Assembly: GCA_965644315.1 (NCBI GenBank)
Contig: CBFFRQ010000042.1
Coordinates: forward strand, 124,001 to 188,000
Reading direction: 5' to 3'
Length of the DNA stretch: 64,000 nt
Origin: Caecitellus pseudoparvulus
Taxonomy: Eukaryota > Bigyra: Bicosoecida
Of the stretch, positions 54,501 to 64,000 are shown piece after piece. Within the stretch, counting starts at the first letter, position 1, and every line of letters begins with the position of its first letter. A program made the translations under genes and the position numbers. The notes under the pieces were generated by a model. That model was not told the DNA's origin. It saw only the letters and a program-made list of their open reading frames with translations, and searched no databases.

Positions 54501-57500
54501 GTAGATAGCTGGAGCCAGGGTGACGACGATGAAGCCAACTTACGGCACACAGCCTTGGGCTTAGCGGGGGATCGGGAACCAGACATCATCGCTGCAGCCC
54601 TCGCTGTGGCGGGTCCCTCATCTTCTGGAGTCTCTTTGCTGTGCCCTCATGTCCTGGCCGTTGACCCCCACGGCACTGGGGCTGTGTCGCGGGCGAGTGT
54701 GGGTCGAGCCCCGCAGCACGCCGAGGGTGTGGTGCAAGCTGCATTGGCCGCTGCTCACTCCCAGAGTGTCACGTCTTGGCGCCCCCCCAAGGAGCAACAC
54801 GGTACCAGCGCGCAAGTGTCTCACTTGGCATGGCTTGAAGGCGAAGTGCGCGCCCGCATTGGACCCCAATTCGGCTTTGACACCACCAAGCTGGCTGCGC
54901 ACTATAAGCACAGGGATGCAGTCCGCAGCGCATACCCCTCCCTCGTGCATGGGCGTATGGCGTTGCTGTCGGCACGACACCGCTTCGGTGAGCATGGGCA
55001 TGTGCTAGCTTTCGCCCGCTACACTTGGTTCGACGAAGTGCCCGCGGCGGCGGCGGCAGTTGGCTCAGCTTCCAGTGTTGGTCTGTTTGGGAGGCAGCCC
55101 GAGCGACCAGCAGATGAAGTTTGCATCGTGGCCTGCAACTTCAACGCTTTCGCCTCCACAGTCAGTGTTGACGCTTCTGCACTGGCCTCTGTGTTCGGAG
55201 CGTCGCACAGAGACACCCTCGCGCCACGATCCGGCAGCGGCGGCGCCAGCGAGCAGCGGCCTGGCATGCGAAAGAACTACTCCATCTCGGACTTCGTCTC
55301 TGAGGAAGGGCCCAGTGACAGCGGGTGGAACGGGTCAAGCGGCGTTTTGGGAGGGGGTGTGTGGGAAGCCCGTGACGCATTCCAGGCTAGTCTTGAGCAG
55401 CTGCAGTCTCGGCAGCTAGAGTTGGCAGCAGGGCTTGCACGGGGATCAGTGCACTCCAGCCCGCTGTGTTCAGCGGATGGCCCGCTGGTGGGATTTCTAA
55501 CCTCTGACGAAGCTGCCTACGCGCCACTCCAGACAACGCTTCCCCCGTTTAAGTCCTTCTGCTGGGTGCTGCGCCCTTTGGTGGATGCTACCTCACCAAC
55601 GGTGTCAGGGTCCTCCAGCGCGAGTCTTCAGTGGGTTTTTGCCTCTGCGGCCCTGCGTCTTCAGACCATGCTGCAGTTACCGGAGCTGGGCAAGGGCACA
55701 GCTGTGCGCTTGGCGGACGGCAGCGCTGGGGTGGGGGATCCCATGGCTTCCGAAGAGGTCGGCCCCAGCCGCAGCATGGGCCCTGGAGATGCCCTTCGCG
55801 ATGAAGAAGTGGTGGCATTTGCCAGGCACAACCTGTTGCACGCCACCATGCGCCGCGTCGTGACGGACACTGCGGACCACTGCGAGGCGCTTGCGTCTGG
55901 CAACTTTTCTGCTGTCGCTGGCGGGGCTTCTCCCGGCCCTGCATCTGCTTTGGCCCTCTCTGGACCTGCCCTCAAAGAATTTGATCAGGAAGGTGCAGCC
56001 CAGGCAGCCAGCCCTGGGCCTATGCCGCTGGGCGATGCTTTGCCCCCGCACAGCAGGGCTGTGGCTGTAGAGGCGTGCGCAGCTCGGCTGCTGACAACCC
56101 TTCGAAGCCTTGCCGTGCACTTGCAGCTGTCTGTTGCCGAGCTGCCACCGCAAGATGAAGGCGTTGATACTCCTGACGATTGTCGCAAGTTTACCAGGCG
56201 ACTGCAGGCTGCTCCTCTGCCTTTCTTGCCATCACAGGATAGCACGACGCCGCCGTCGCAGCGGTGGGGCGCTGTGGATGTAGAGGTCATTGTGCGGCTG
56301 CTGCGGATCAGCCTGTTCATGGCCTGCCGGGAGGACCCACCGGTGTCCACATCACTCATGCTGTCTGCTTTGGCCCACGCAGCACTGCAGGACCCCCACT
56401 CTCCAGCGGGGGTGCTTGCTGCGGCCATGGTTGCTGACTCTGACCTTGGACCAATTGTCTTCGTCACCCCGGAGCTGGGCAAGTGGTCCACTGTCGGTGG
56501 TTTGGGCGTCATGGTGGATGAGCTGACCACGTCCCTTGCAGACATGGGTGCTGATGTCACAGTGGTCAGCCCCTTCTACGACGTAGATCGAAAAGGTCGC
56601 GGGGACTACCTGCGCCCTGACGGCATCCTGTACACAGGGCGCAACGTCGGCGTGTGGGTGGGGGGGCAGTGGGTGGAGCTTGGGGTGCACGAGGGCCGCG
56701 TGCGTGGCGTGCGCCTGCTTTTCTTGCATCAACGGGATGTCTTCCCCAGGCCTTACCCCACCCTCGACGCCCGCGGGCAACTGCATGCACTGGTGACGTT
56801 TGCCAAGGGTGCTCTGGAAACGATGTGCCAGTGGCGCATTTCCCCTGGCATTGTCGTCACGAATGACTGGTTCACGGGGCTCATGCCAGCGTATGCGCGG
56901 ATGGGCCTGTTTGGGAACGCCTTCAACTCCACAGACTTCATGCACATTGCCCACAACCTGGATCCCTCCTACGAAGGGCGCCTCTACCCATCGGATGCAG
57001 ACGGCGACCTGCACTGGCTGCACGGGCTCCCGCGCCACCTACTAGTGGACGACACCTGGAGCGACGTCGTGTTGAATCCTTCTCGCTGTGCGCTGCTGGC
57101 CAGTGACACGTGGGCGACAGTTTCGAAGTCTTACCGGGCCGACCTGCTGGCAGGATCCCCGCTTCGTCACATCTTGCGGCAAGCTCCGCACCCATTCGGG
57201 CATGCCAATGGTATCCCCGTGGCGTTGCGTGAGGCCAAGTTGCAGCGCCTAAGCACCAACACTCACGCGACGGCCAAAGCAGCCTTGCAGCGGAAGTACT
57301 TCGGCATGCAAGCCCCAGACGAGAGCATTCCAATGTTTGGTTTTGTCGGGCGCATCACGCTGCAGAAGGGGGTGCACCTTATCTTGAACTCGGTGGAGCC
57401 ATTGTTGCACAGCCTTGGAGGGCGGGTGCAGTTTATTCTGGGCGGCATGGCTTCTGCCTCCGATACCTATGGCAGGGCTTGTGCCAGCAAGATGCGGGAG

Positions 57501-58292
57501 CTGGCGGCGAAGCACCCGAGGAACTTCTGGGCTGACCCCAGCGCCTTTTTCACAGATGGCCCTGTCGTGAACTTGGGTTGTGACTTTGGCCTCATGCCGT
57601 CCATGTTTGAGCCAGGTGGCATCGTTCAACATGAGTTCTTGGTGGCAGGCACCCCTGTGCTGGCCTTCAGAACCGGTGGCCTCAAGGACACCATCCAGGA
57701 GTTCTCTCCAGGAGCTCTTAGCGGGAATGGTGTGTTGTTTGACGAACACCGCTCATGGGACTTCCAGCAAGCAGTGAACAGGTGTGTCACCACGTTCAGA
57801 TCTGCCCCTCTCTATGAAGCGCTGCGACGCAATGCCAGGGCATCCGTTATGGACCTACAGCAGGTCACAGCTGCCTGGTGCGCTGAGTTCCACCGGGTGA
57901 AGCGATGCTTGGCGGCTCCATCAGGCTGGGGTGCACTGCTCCCTGGCAGGCGCGGGGACGTCGGTGCTCGCGGTGGGGAGGAAGGTGGTCCAGGCAGAGT
58001 GCGTGTTGTGCTGCAGTTGGGCGTGGCGGAGATACCAGGCGCGTCACTCTCCTCAACCGTGCGCCTGGCTGGCTCTTTCTTGCCCAACTGGACTGCCACT
58101 GTGCCCGCCGTCCTGTCTCCCTCAGGCACCAGCTTCGAGGTGTCTTTGCATTTGCAGCCGGGGGAGTACTTGTACAAGTGGATTGTGGATGGGAAATGGT
58201 GTTGCAGCAGCTATCAGGCCATGTCGTTCGACGCGAGTGGTATCGCAAACCACCGACTCACCGTGCACCCTCCAGCGGTCATGCACCAGTAG
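51542..58292 (+). CDS. Giant alpha-glucan synthase: amylase-like (GH13) domain, GT5 glycosyltransferase, C-terminal CBM
   Basis: Exons 51542-51687, 51751-51844 and 51921-58292; introns 63 and 76 nt; 2203 aa. After a helical start and a beta-rich domain (to about 52570) comes a GH13-like barrel (about 52580-53960). Its regions are recognisable but eroded: LGVNGVYIMDAS has Tyr where the catalytic motif needs Arg, VGEAHWGR keeps the acid/base-type Glu, and no NHD motif follows. It is probably inactive. A long disordered and helical middle follows. The GT5 domain (about 56440-57930) has VFVTPELGKWSTVGGLGVM, with Thr in place of the KxGGL Lys. Further marks are GFVGRITLQKGVHLIL and SMFEPGGIVQHEFLVAGTP with RTGGLKDTI. 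The last 80 aa form an AMPK-type glycogen-binding module (GEYLYKWIVDGKW). It should extend starch or glycogen; donor ADP- or UDP-glucose is not readable. GH13-then-GT5 order is that of fungal alpha-1,3-glucan synthase, but no membrane segments are seen here. Confidence 0.88.
51688..51750 (+). other. Predicted 63-nt intron, length divisible by three, in the glucan synthase gene
   Basis: Donor GTACGT and acceptor TTGCCGTAG with a C/T-rich tract bound 63 nt without an in-frame stop. Retained, it would insert a Cys/Ala/Leu-rich peptide of 21 residues (around CLWAGICALCTCPC). Confidence 0.55.
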
Positions 58293-58455
58293 ACAGCCTG
58301 GTGGGCACGGCAATTTGAAACGCGCCCCGAATGCAGCACGGTAGTAATCTATGTCAAGTCTCTGCTATGAGCCTCTGCTTTGGCAATCTGCACAGCAGGG
58401 TGCTCTTGGGAGGCTCCGTGGCATCAGGCAAAACGCACGTGAAACTCCGCATGCC

Positions 58456-61400
58456 ATGGCGAGCAACCTCAGCCAAGGAGCTGCACACTTGAAGGCCGAG
58501 GAGTATGGCCCTGCTGCGGAGCAGTTTGGAATGGCCATCACTGCTGCAAGTTCTGCAGGCGATCTCCTCGTGGAAGGCAGGGCTGTGCGTCTGAAGGCGT
58601 GCTGGCGGCAGGAGCGCTGCCAGGAATTGCACCGCGCTCGTGTGGCTCTCTTGCGCAGTATGGCTATCTGGGCCAGGTGTATGACATCCAAGGCAACTTA
58701 CACGCAGCCTGTGATGCGTTCACACGTGCCCTGTATCGCTTCCAACAGTGCGGCGACTGGGTCCGAGAAGCGACGGTTCTGCAGATGCTGGTGTCCACCC
58801 TAGTTCGCTCTGCAGAGCGGCACAAGACGACAGTCAACACAGCAGAGGTGCAAGAGAATCTGTATCGCTATGCACAGCTTCTACACCTTCACCCTGAAGG
58901 TGTAGACGCTGGCATGGCATTTCGGCGGCGGCTCTCCGCCTGGGGCTTGGAGTTGCCGCGAGTCGAGCGTGGCCAGCGCACGGCGCAGGGCAGCCCCGGC
59001 AAGGCAGATGAGACAGGAGCATTCGCGAGCGCAGAAGTGGAAGTTGAAGTGGAGATGGGGGCTGGGCTGACTGGCCTTGCGGACACGCTGCCGGTGTCCG
59101 ACCTCCGCGAGCATTCCTTCTCAAACATCCCCTTCTCAGATGTGGTGACTTTTCATGAAGCTGATACGGCTCAGGCGGGCATGGTGTTGAAGCTCGTGGA
59201 TGCCCACGAAAAAGCAGTCGCTTGCATTCAAGATGGCGTGAAGGGGGTCTTCGAGAACAGCTCCATGCAGCCCTTGGTACAACAGCCTGCAACCGGCCTG
59301 TGGCATGGATACCTGCACCAAGTTGCAGGAGGGAGTGCCACGAGCGAGGCAGAGCAGAGCTCTTCTTTGCACCTCAGAAATGAGGCAAAGCTGCAGAGCT
59401 GGCTCGCTGTAGCCGCGCGACAGACAGCGCAGAGCATCTCTGGCTCAGCATCTTGGCTAGGCTCAGCCTTCTCGTCGCCTGCCGGCGCGGGGGGGGGCGC
59501 CCAGGGACCAGGGCAGGAGCCCACCGTGTCCTTGACAACTCTGGGCTTGGCTGATCCCGGATTGGCTGGGTCAGGCTTGGCCAGGACCACCCGGGCGAAC
59601 AACGAGCAGCGAGCCCATTCGCACGGTGTGCCAGGGCAGCCAGAGTCAGCACCAGCGCCTGCAGCCGCCCCATCTGGACTGTGGGCGTCGTTGCGCTGGA
59701 GTTCCAAGGACGCAGCATCCCCTAGCTCAGGAAGTACAGAGAAGGAGGCCTCTGTCGCTAATTCCACAACCCTTCCAGCGCTGACGTCCTCTTCTGTGCA
59801 GAGGGCGTGTGTTGCATTGGCTTCTTTTGCATGCAGGGCTGTGGGGGACCTGGGGGACGCGAGCATGACCCTTCGTGCTGCGAGGCAGCAGCTTAAAGAT
59901 GTGTTGCTGGTGCAAGGGAAGGAGTTGCCAGCGCAACTCCTCCGTGCCGCCGCAGCGAAGGAAGCCCTGCTGGCTGCAGATGCAGCACAAGGCAAGGCTA
60001 CAGCACACCTAGAGAAGGTTGACGGTGAGAGGCAAGCTCTTCAAGCTTCTTGTGATGAGGCCTTCCAGCAGCTGGCAGAAGCCCAGCAGGCAGAGGAAGC
60101 CCAGCCGGCGGAGCGAATCGCTGACAGCGCGGCAGCAGAGCCTGCTTCCCCCAGCAGGTCGCTGGCTGCTGCGCGCAAGCGCCTGGAGAAGTTGCGAGTG
60201 AAAGCACAGAACATGGCTCGATCTGTAGCTGCGGCAGAGACTGCCGTGGATGCTGCTCTGGGTGCTCTGCAGCAGGCCAGCGAGGCCCGCGTCCAGGCAA
60301 AGCTAGCCCAGACAGAGGTTTGCCGTGATGTCAGCGAGTCTATTCACGCAGCTGCAGTTCGTCGTGGAGCAGCTGTGGAGTCTGCTCTGTCAGCGTGCGC
60401 GGCGCTTACGGCGGCTGCAGCCAGAACCACTGCCACAGCGTCAGCAGTGGCTGCTGACAGCGTGGCCGGGGCCAGCAGTCTGTCCGACATTGCAACCTTC
60501 ACTCACATGGCGCGCATGCGTCATTTGATGCACCAGCACGATGCCCAGGCTGCGAGCCAGGCAGCAGTTGCCGCATCGCGTTCCGCCAGCACTGCAGGCT
60601 CCAGCACTCCAGTGGCTGAGTCAGGAGTGGCATCGGAGGATGCCCCTGACGCTGATGCGCCGGGGCCCCAGGCTGCTTCAGACCCCTCTACGTCAAAGAG
60701 CAGCCGGCCGCGGGGCGGAAAGGGAATTTTGGCTCGGCTTCGGGGAAAGCTTCCTCTGAAAGCGGCTCCAGAGGCAGAGGATGAGGACGACTTTTCCAGG
60801 CGAGCTGGACTGGTGGTTCCTGACTCCCAGTCGCGCACCGAGCGAGCAGCGCTCAGCTCTCAGTATGCCAGCGACGAGGCGGTGCTGGACCCTTTGATTC
60901 AAAAGTGGGTGCAGGACATCATTGCAGGAAGGGGCCGGGAGACTTACGACTACGCCTCTCGGCACGTGGAGCCGCCGCTGGATGTGGGGGCAGCTTGCAA
61001 GGCTGACCCTGAGGCCCCCCTAGTCAACGCCAAGGTCGTCTTCTCCCGGGCTGCAGGGCGTGCGCTGTTCTTGAAGTACTTGAGCTTTTACCGCACCTCT
61101 GGCATGCTACACCGAGACAGCGCATGGCCTGTGGACGCCGCTTGCCCGACACGGGCGGCCGTCTCAGCATGGCTCGCCACCGTGCGTGGGCGCGGCGAGG
61201 CTATCCCCCCTGCAGACGCATTTCACAGGCTTGGGCGTGCGATTTGGTGGCTCCTAGATGCATCTCTTGTGCACTGTGATTTGGGCGTTGCTCGCAGCGT
61301 CATGATTCTGTCCGAAACATTTGGCTGCTGTGTGGCGGGCGCAGCGGGCAGCAAGGAGCCGGAAGAGAAGGTGTTCCTGCAGCGCCTGGTGGCCCACCAT

Positions 61401-61754
61401 CGCATCTGGTCCAACGCGTGGATTTGGGAGGAGCTCTTCCACCGCAGCATCCGCCATGATGTCCACCGACTGCTTGGGGTGGGGGCTGTGGCAGCCCCAA
61501 CGTCGCGCCAGGGGTTGCCTGCGCCGGCCTCCGCGGGGGGTGCAGATGCTTCGCACCACGTGAACCTGGTGCGAGATTGGCCAGGCACCTATACAAACCA
61601 CGTCTTTTCACACCTTGGAAGCTTCGCCTTGAACATGCGCCTGTTTTGTGTTCCAGAGCGCCTTGTGAACACAGTCATCGCCAGGCTTGCTGCGAACCAC
61701 GGCCTGCCCGAGCCTCTCATGGGTGCGCTGTCAACAAGCCCACACAATCCCTAG
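58456..61754 (+). CDS. TPR-containing protein with Ala-rich coiled coils and a possible KIAA0513/SBF2-like C-terminal domain
   Basis: Exons 58456-58584 and 58659-61754 (intron 74 nt, donor GTGCGT); 1074 aa. The start is the ATG in the GCCATGG context; an in-frame ATG at 58351 would add 35 residues. N-terminal TPR-like helices: LSQGAAHLKAEEYGPAAEQF; then, across the junction, EGRAYGYLGQVYDIQGNLHA and CDAFTRALYRFQQ. The middle is Ala/Glu-rich coiled coil (about 59860-60560; AARKRLEKLRVKAQNMARSV) with disordered Ser/Ala tracts. The C-terminal 290 residues look folded. Within them, ARSVMILSETFGC, then LVAHHRIWSNAWIWEELFHR, resembles the helical block of KIAA0513 and SBF2-type proteins (xIWxxxxFWxxxF). 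That likeness is weak. No function is assigned. The gene starts about 160 bp after the glucan synthase stop, same strand. Confidence 0.65.
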
Positions 61755-62048
61755 TTGCCTGGCCAATGTATTCTTGCTTTTGTTGTGCAGTTCACCCCTG
61801 GCACCTCGGGAGCAAGGCGTATCCACCTCGAGCATTGGGTGGCAGAGTGGCGTTTGTCGCAAGGCTCGCTCCCTGCCATTTCCCATGCCCATTCTGGTAC
61901 CACACACGCCTAGCAGCCGTGGGCGGGCTGTTGTCCTCGCGACTGAGCCGAGGCAGCAGGCACGTACGCTGCTGCCTGCGTTTGAGCACCACAGCTTCGG
62001 CGCCCTGCCCTGGTCGGCTTGGGGGCGGCGAGGTCGTGACTCCCAGCC

Positions 62049-64000
62049 ATGGCAGCCAAGGGCGATGTCCTGACACGATCAGGAATCTGCAGCAAGTACT
62101 TGAGCGTGAAGATTCACAGGTGGCGTGGCAAGTGAGTGGGAGCGGGACGGCTCTGCTGCAGTGATGCAGTGCACCACGCCATCGTCCCTGCCTTGTTTGT
62201 GGGGGCAGGGCGGGGGGCCAGCCAATGCTTCGGGCAGCCACCCACGAGATTTGTCTCGTGGAGAAGCTGTTCTGCCGGCTTGGTGGCGTCTCGAGCGGCT
62301 TCGCGTATCCCTCATGGTGCTCCCTCGCCGCTCAGGTATAGCCGCCTGTTTGTGCTGACCAAGAGCCAGCTGTTAAATGTGGACCCGGACAATTTCCAAG
62401 TCACAAACACATGGAAGCTGGCAGAAGAGGTGGTTGACTTCGAGCCATCTGTCTCGTCAGACACCGAGTTCACGGTGACAGTGCGCAGTGGGCGCAGCAA
62501 TGAGGTACGGGCCGCGCTGGTGCAGGCTGCCCTCCGCCGCCGTCACTCTGCCAGCCTCCGTGACCTTCCCCAGGTGTTCAAGTACGGCTCTGACTTCCGC
62601 TCCGACTTGCTGTGTGATCTAGCAGAAGCTGTCACGGGCTCCCAGCCCGTCAGAACCTTCAGTGCGCTGAAGCTCACTCGAGATGCCCGGCGTGTGGACT
62701 GTGGCTTAGCAGCGCGGGGGTGGGGCTTGGTCATGTACGCACCGGACGGCAAGCTTGTGCAGACGTACTCATTCAAGGAAATCACTCGCATTCAAGCTGT
62801 TCTGGAGGACCCCTCACAGCTTGCGGTATGGGTTGCTGGGCGCGCCCGCCTCTTCGCCTGCCCTGACCGCTCTGACCTGATCAAGGGCATTGCTGCTGCG
62901 GCCACTCGGGTGGGGAAGCCTGGCATCATCGCCGACTCCGCCATTAGCTCTTCTGAGCTACGCAAGGCGCGTGCCGAGTATGGCGCAGATTCGTCTCCCC
63001 AGCTCCTGCAGCTGGACGTGCTGAAGCGCACGCCCAAGTACCACACTCCGCGCTCGCGCAAGCTTGTGGTCACGGAGAAGCACATTTTGGAGCGAGACGT
63101 CGCAACTTACCAAGTGATATCTGCGAGACCTTTGGCTTCCCTGCACGCCATCGTCCGCCATGACGACGAGCCTCAGACTCTCACCTTCGAGTTCAAGGAT
63201 TCCTCCTCTCGCACCTTCATCACTTCCAAGCGGGACCAGCTCCTGGCGGCGGTCCTGGACGGCGCCCACTTGGGTGGGAATGTGAATGTGGACGTGAAGC
63301 CCACCGTGTCCCTGCCAGGCTCCAGAGCCCTCCCACGCGCCGCAGCAGGGGGGGAAGCACAGGGTGTCGTGGACACGATGTACCTTGCTGCTCTGGGCCG
63401 AGCCTGCAAGGGCGCCGCAGGTGTCACACCCTACTCATCAGAACTCTTAGCTGCTGCGCAAGAGTTCAACGACAATGTCCCACCTACAGGCGTGCCGTAC
63501 ACGACTCGGAAGAGCTCTGTGAACACGCAGATCGCGACACTCTTGCAAGTGCTGTCGTCCACCATCATTGTTCCGGGCGTGCCAGGCAGGGTCCTCGTGA
63601 CCTTACTCGGGTCCCTCAAGCGCCTCATTACGTCAAAGGAGGGGTATAAGTTGGCGATGACCCTTCCGGAAGCGGGTCCAGTGCTGCTCAAGAGCCTTCA
63701 GCACCATGATGATGGCGTGCTGCACGCTGCTTGTGAACTGCAGCGACGCCTGCTGCACAACCCCCGTCGTCCACCAGGAACAGACTCCGACTCTGAGGCT
63801 CAAGTGAAGGGCTTGGTGCTGACAGAGGCCGTGCGTGTCGCTTTGATTGGCCTGGTGGATTCGCACTCAAGCGCCGCTGGTGGCAGCCTGGCGGCTGGTT
63901 CTGAAGGCACGCTGGTTGTGTCCTCAGTTGTGGCTGCACTAGACTCCATCCTCATCTCGAATGTGGACACGACGTCTCCAGAGGCAGCGGACCATCTCAT
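62049..64000 (+). CDS. RME-8 / DNAJC13 homologue, N-terminal part (runs off the window)
   Basis: Exons 62049-62131, 62336-62504 and 62574-64000 (continues); introns 204 and 69 nt. The N-terminus matches RME-8 PH-like domains: HRWRGKYSRLFVLTKSQLL, then VDPDNFQVTNTWKL; a second unit has KYGSDFRSDLL. The third PH-like unit is the best match: LVVTEKHILERDVATYQVIS, then FEFKDSSSRTFITSKRDQLL and AVLDGAHLGGNVNVDVK. It aligns closely with animal DNAJC13 ([20 protein letters not shown]). Armadillo-like helices follow (LLQVLSSTIIVPGVPGRVLV). The J domain should lie downstream of the window. RME-8 sits on early endosomes through PI3P binding and works with Hsc70 and sorting nexins in recycling and clathrin removal. 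At least 559 residues are visible; full proteins exceed 2000. Confidence 0.93.
62505..62573 (+). other. Predicted 69-nt intron, length divisible by three, in the RME-8 gene
   Basis: Donor GTACGG and acceptor CTTCCCCAG enclose 69 nt without a stop. Homology is continuous only if it is removed (SGRSNE joined to VFKYGSDFRSDLL); retained it adds 23 residues rich in Arg/Ala/Leu. Confidence 0.7.

Noticed and set aside
1-64000. tRNA, rRNA, CRISPR arrays, transposons, inverted terminal repeats, viral genes
   Set aside because: I looked for tRNA-like T-arm motifs in gaps, repeat arrays and transposase or polymerase motifs and saw none. A covariance-model scan would be needed to exclude small RNAs.

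Overview
This is a gene-dense stretch of nuclear DNA from a single-celled eukaryote. The evidence is GT-AG spliceosomal introns, mostly about 65-110 nt, and genes for a nucleoporin, histone chaperone, cullin, V-ATPase, FCP1, ADD/SET methyltransferase, NBR1 and RME-8. It is GC-rich, so most long antisense ORFs are codon-bias shadows. I find 24 protein genes, all single-copy housekeeping or signalling types, and no tRNA, rRNA, transposon or virus. I cannot name the species. An EF-hand soluble pyrophosphatase, an inverted-order double cyclase and a GT5-type alpha-glucan synthase point to a protist outside animals and fungi, perhaps in or near the alveolate/stramenopile radiation; that is inference only.

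Layout. 1-903 (-): EF-hand/inorganic pyrophosphatase, 5' part. 1345-12568 (+): a two-domain membrane cyclase followed by a P4-ATPase. 12676-13800 (+): mitochondrial-type methylene-THF dehydrogenase/cyclohydrolase. 14189-16658 (+): Myb/SANT protein. 16885-23154 (+): F-box/WD40 protein, cullin and a DCAF7-like WD40 protein, all of types found in cullin-RING ubiquitin ligases. 23209-25779 (+): unknown. 25803-30210 (-): MRD1/RBM19 (rRNA processing) and FCP1 (RNA polymerase II CTD phosphatase). 30523-31974 (+): serine palmitoyltransferase small subunit and V-ATPase proteolipid. 31987-37340 (-): small unknown protein, mitochondrial EF-Ts, NBR1-type autophagy receptor. 37998-41655 (+): Tudor/USP deubiquitinase. 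41658-42802 (-): coiled-coil protein. 43136-49568 (+): NUP88-like nucleoporin and an ADD/SET methyltransferase. 49583-51314 (-): NASP histone chaperone. 51542-64000 (+): giant GH13-like/GT5/CBM glucan synthase, TPR protein and the start of RME-8/DNAJC13.

Gene models were built by hand. I joined frames where a GT-AG intron restored phase and family homology on both sides. In total I place 39 introns. All lie within the first ~580 coding nucleotides of their genes, and the last exons (up to 6.4 kb) are uninterrupted. Donors are unusual: 12 of 39 are exactly GTGCGT, and 21 of 39 have C at +4. Convergent neighbours have almost no space between stop codons (2, 12, 14 and 23 bp), so 3' UTRs must overlap.

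Most interesting: (i) the cyclase has its catalytic residues split between two degenerate halves in the inverted C2-C1 order known from ciliate and apicomplexan guanylyl cyclases, and its downstream neighbour is a P4-ATPase, the class fused to those enzymes; (ii) the strict 5' clustering of introns; (iii) the EF-hand pyrophosphatase, ADD+SET, and amylase-like+glucan synthase fusions.
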